From NCBI GenBank assembly GCA_003140655.1, contig PLKR01000149.1, positions 1 to 5,220 on the forward strand: DNA of 5,220 nucleotides, given 5' to 3'. The position numbers were made by a program, and so were the translations under genes. Positions 4,711 through 5,220 of this stretch are shown here, in pieces. Under the pieces are notes generated by a model that saw only the letters and a program-made list of their open reading frames with translations, searched no databases and was not told where the DNA came from. How positions within the stretch are numbered: position 1 is the first letter of the stretch; every line of letters begins with the position of its first letter. The stretch comes from Acidobacteriaceae bacterium. GTDB lineage: Bacteria > Acidobacteriota > Terriglobia > Terriglobales > Acidobacteriaceae.

Positions 4711-4739
4711 GCCCAGAGGATAATTCTGGGCTATCGTTC
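4711..4739. repeat. Hairpin repeat after the small membrane protein gene
   Basis: GCCCAGA (4711-4717) and TCTGGGC (4725-4731) form a perfect 7-bp stem with a 7-base loop, 37 bases after the stop codon at 4674. The flank TGGGCTATCGT matches the minus-strand flank of the hairpin at 1753-1772 (TGGGCTATCAT), so both appear to belong to one REP-like family in opposite orientations. It could act as a 3' mRNA stabiliser, but no T-run follows it. Confidence 0.5.
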
Positions 4740-4824
4740 TCCATCGCGGATTTGACCCCAGCCAGCAAAGGGCGGAGGCTTCAATTCAAAACCTCAGCCT
4801 TGTCTTTCCTTGCTGTAGTCGACC

Positions 4825-4847
4825 GGGAAACCAGCTTGGGAAACCAG
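4825..4847 (+). repeat. 10-bp direct repeat GGGAAACCAG
   Basis: GGGAAACCAG occurs at 4825-4834 and 4838-4847 with a 3-base spacer (13-bp period), in the leader region of the secreted-protein gene that starts at 4880. It may be slippage or a pair of half-sites for a regulator. I see no clear -35/-10 pair in this leader. Confidence 0.4.
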
Positions 4848-4879
4848 AATCACAAACTAATTTCTTAAGGAGCGAATCC

Positions 4880-5220
4880 ATGAGGCGTATTTGTTTGAAG
4901 AAACCCGCGCGAATAATGGCGGGGCTGCTGACCGGCATGCTGTTTGCGATCGTCACCCTCCAACCCAGTGCCCAGACTGCGGCAGATTCACGCACCCAGC
5001 GTCCGTTGAACACCGGCTACGACAAAGCTCATGAAATCACTCTGAACGGCACCGTTCAGGAAGTCGTCACCAAGCGCGTCCCCGGCAGTCCGTTCGGCAT
5101 GCATCTGGTCGTCGCCGGTCCAGAAGGCGCGGTTGACGCTCATATCGGTCCGTACTTAACCAAAGACACGCGGGAAGCCCTGCACGCCGGTCTGCCGGTG
5201 CAGATCGTGGGGGCGATGGA
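4880..5220 (+). CDS. Secreted protein of unknown function, 3' end outside the window
   Basis: ATG at 4880 follows a consensus AAGGAG (4867-4872) by seven bases, a near-ideal start. The 113 complete codons visible begin MRRICLKKPARIM (basic n-region), continue through a hydrophobic core (AGLLTGMLFAIVTL, about 14-27), and then show a likely cleavage region around PSAQTAA (29-35), so the product should be exported by the Sec route. The mature part begins with a polar linker, then a beta-rich stretch: HEITLNGTVQEVVTKRVPG (51-69), GMHLVVAGPEGAVDAHIGPYL (73-93), then a short helix KDTREALHAG and LPVQIVGAM. The alternating strand pattern suggests a small OB-fold-like or beta-barrel domain. Similar secreted hypotheticals occur in Acidobacteriota (from memory), with no activity I can name. 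The reading frame is open at the window end and the gene is incomplete. Confidence 0.8.
   Translation, partial: MRRICLKKPARIMAGLLTGMLFAIVTLQPSAQTAADSRTQRPLNTGYDKAHEITLNGTVQEVVTKRVPGSPFGMHLVVAGPEGAVDAHIGPYLTKDTREALHAGLPVQIVGAM

Noticed and set aside
4786..5013. Minus-strand 75-codon open frame at the right end
   Set aside because: It is the antisense of the signal-peptide gene starting at 4880, which has a consensus ribosome binding site.

Overview
The window looks like a chromosomal segment of a moderately GC-rich soil-type bacterium, most likely an Acidobacteriota member (Terriglobia/Koribacter-like). This rests on resemblance from memory: a dispersed repeat of the 'GTCATTCCGA...GAGGAATCTGCT' type at the left edge, REP-like hairpin clusters built on GCCCC-GRA-GGGGC and CCCACGGC-GUAA-GCCGTGGG, and several small genes of a kind I associate with that phylum. 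No database search was possible, so the assignment is an inference.

Layout. 1-45: dispersed REP-like repeat. 70-417 (-): small two-helix membrane protein of unknown function, probably starting at a GTG just downstream of a TAAAAT box. 529-1347 (+): class I SAM-dependent methyltransferase, divergent from it. 1423-1713 (+): small hydrophilic conserved-type protein with a strong Shine-Dalgarno. 1714-2035: no gene; a cluster of palindromic repeats, including a ~184-bp unit bounded by near-perfect inverted repeats with three hairpins inside. 2036-2310 (+): frameshifted remnant of a PQQ-dependent (quinoprotein glucose dehydrogenase-type) enzyme. 2403-3659 (+): complete glgC (ADP-glucose pyrophosphorylase), the best-supported gene here. 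3660-3925: no gene, but dense regulatory-looking structure: two copies of AATGTTCC-N4-GGAACATT, an 11-bp inverted repeat, and a TTGACA promoter whose -10 lies in a GTAC-N8-GTAC palindrome. 3926-4462 (+): 5'-truncated IS1-like DDE transposase with an in-frame TGA. 4474-4674 (+): 66-aa two-helix membrane protein whose ribosome binding site overlaps the transposase stop. 4880-5220 (+, runs off the end): secreted protein of unknown function.

How it fits together. There is no convincing multi-gene pathway. glgC makes ADP-glucose for glycogen synthesis and stands alone, with no other glg gene beside it. Around it the chromosome shows wear and rearrangement: a decayed quinoprotein gene upstream, a 13-bp duplication over the glgC stop codon, and an orphan regulated-looking promoter that now points into a broken transposase. 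I see no clear new multi-gene system. The items most worth a second look are the inverted-repeat-bounded element at 1793-1976, the operator-like array and orphan promoter at 3698-3912, and the transposase/small-membrane-protein junction at 4394-4476.
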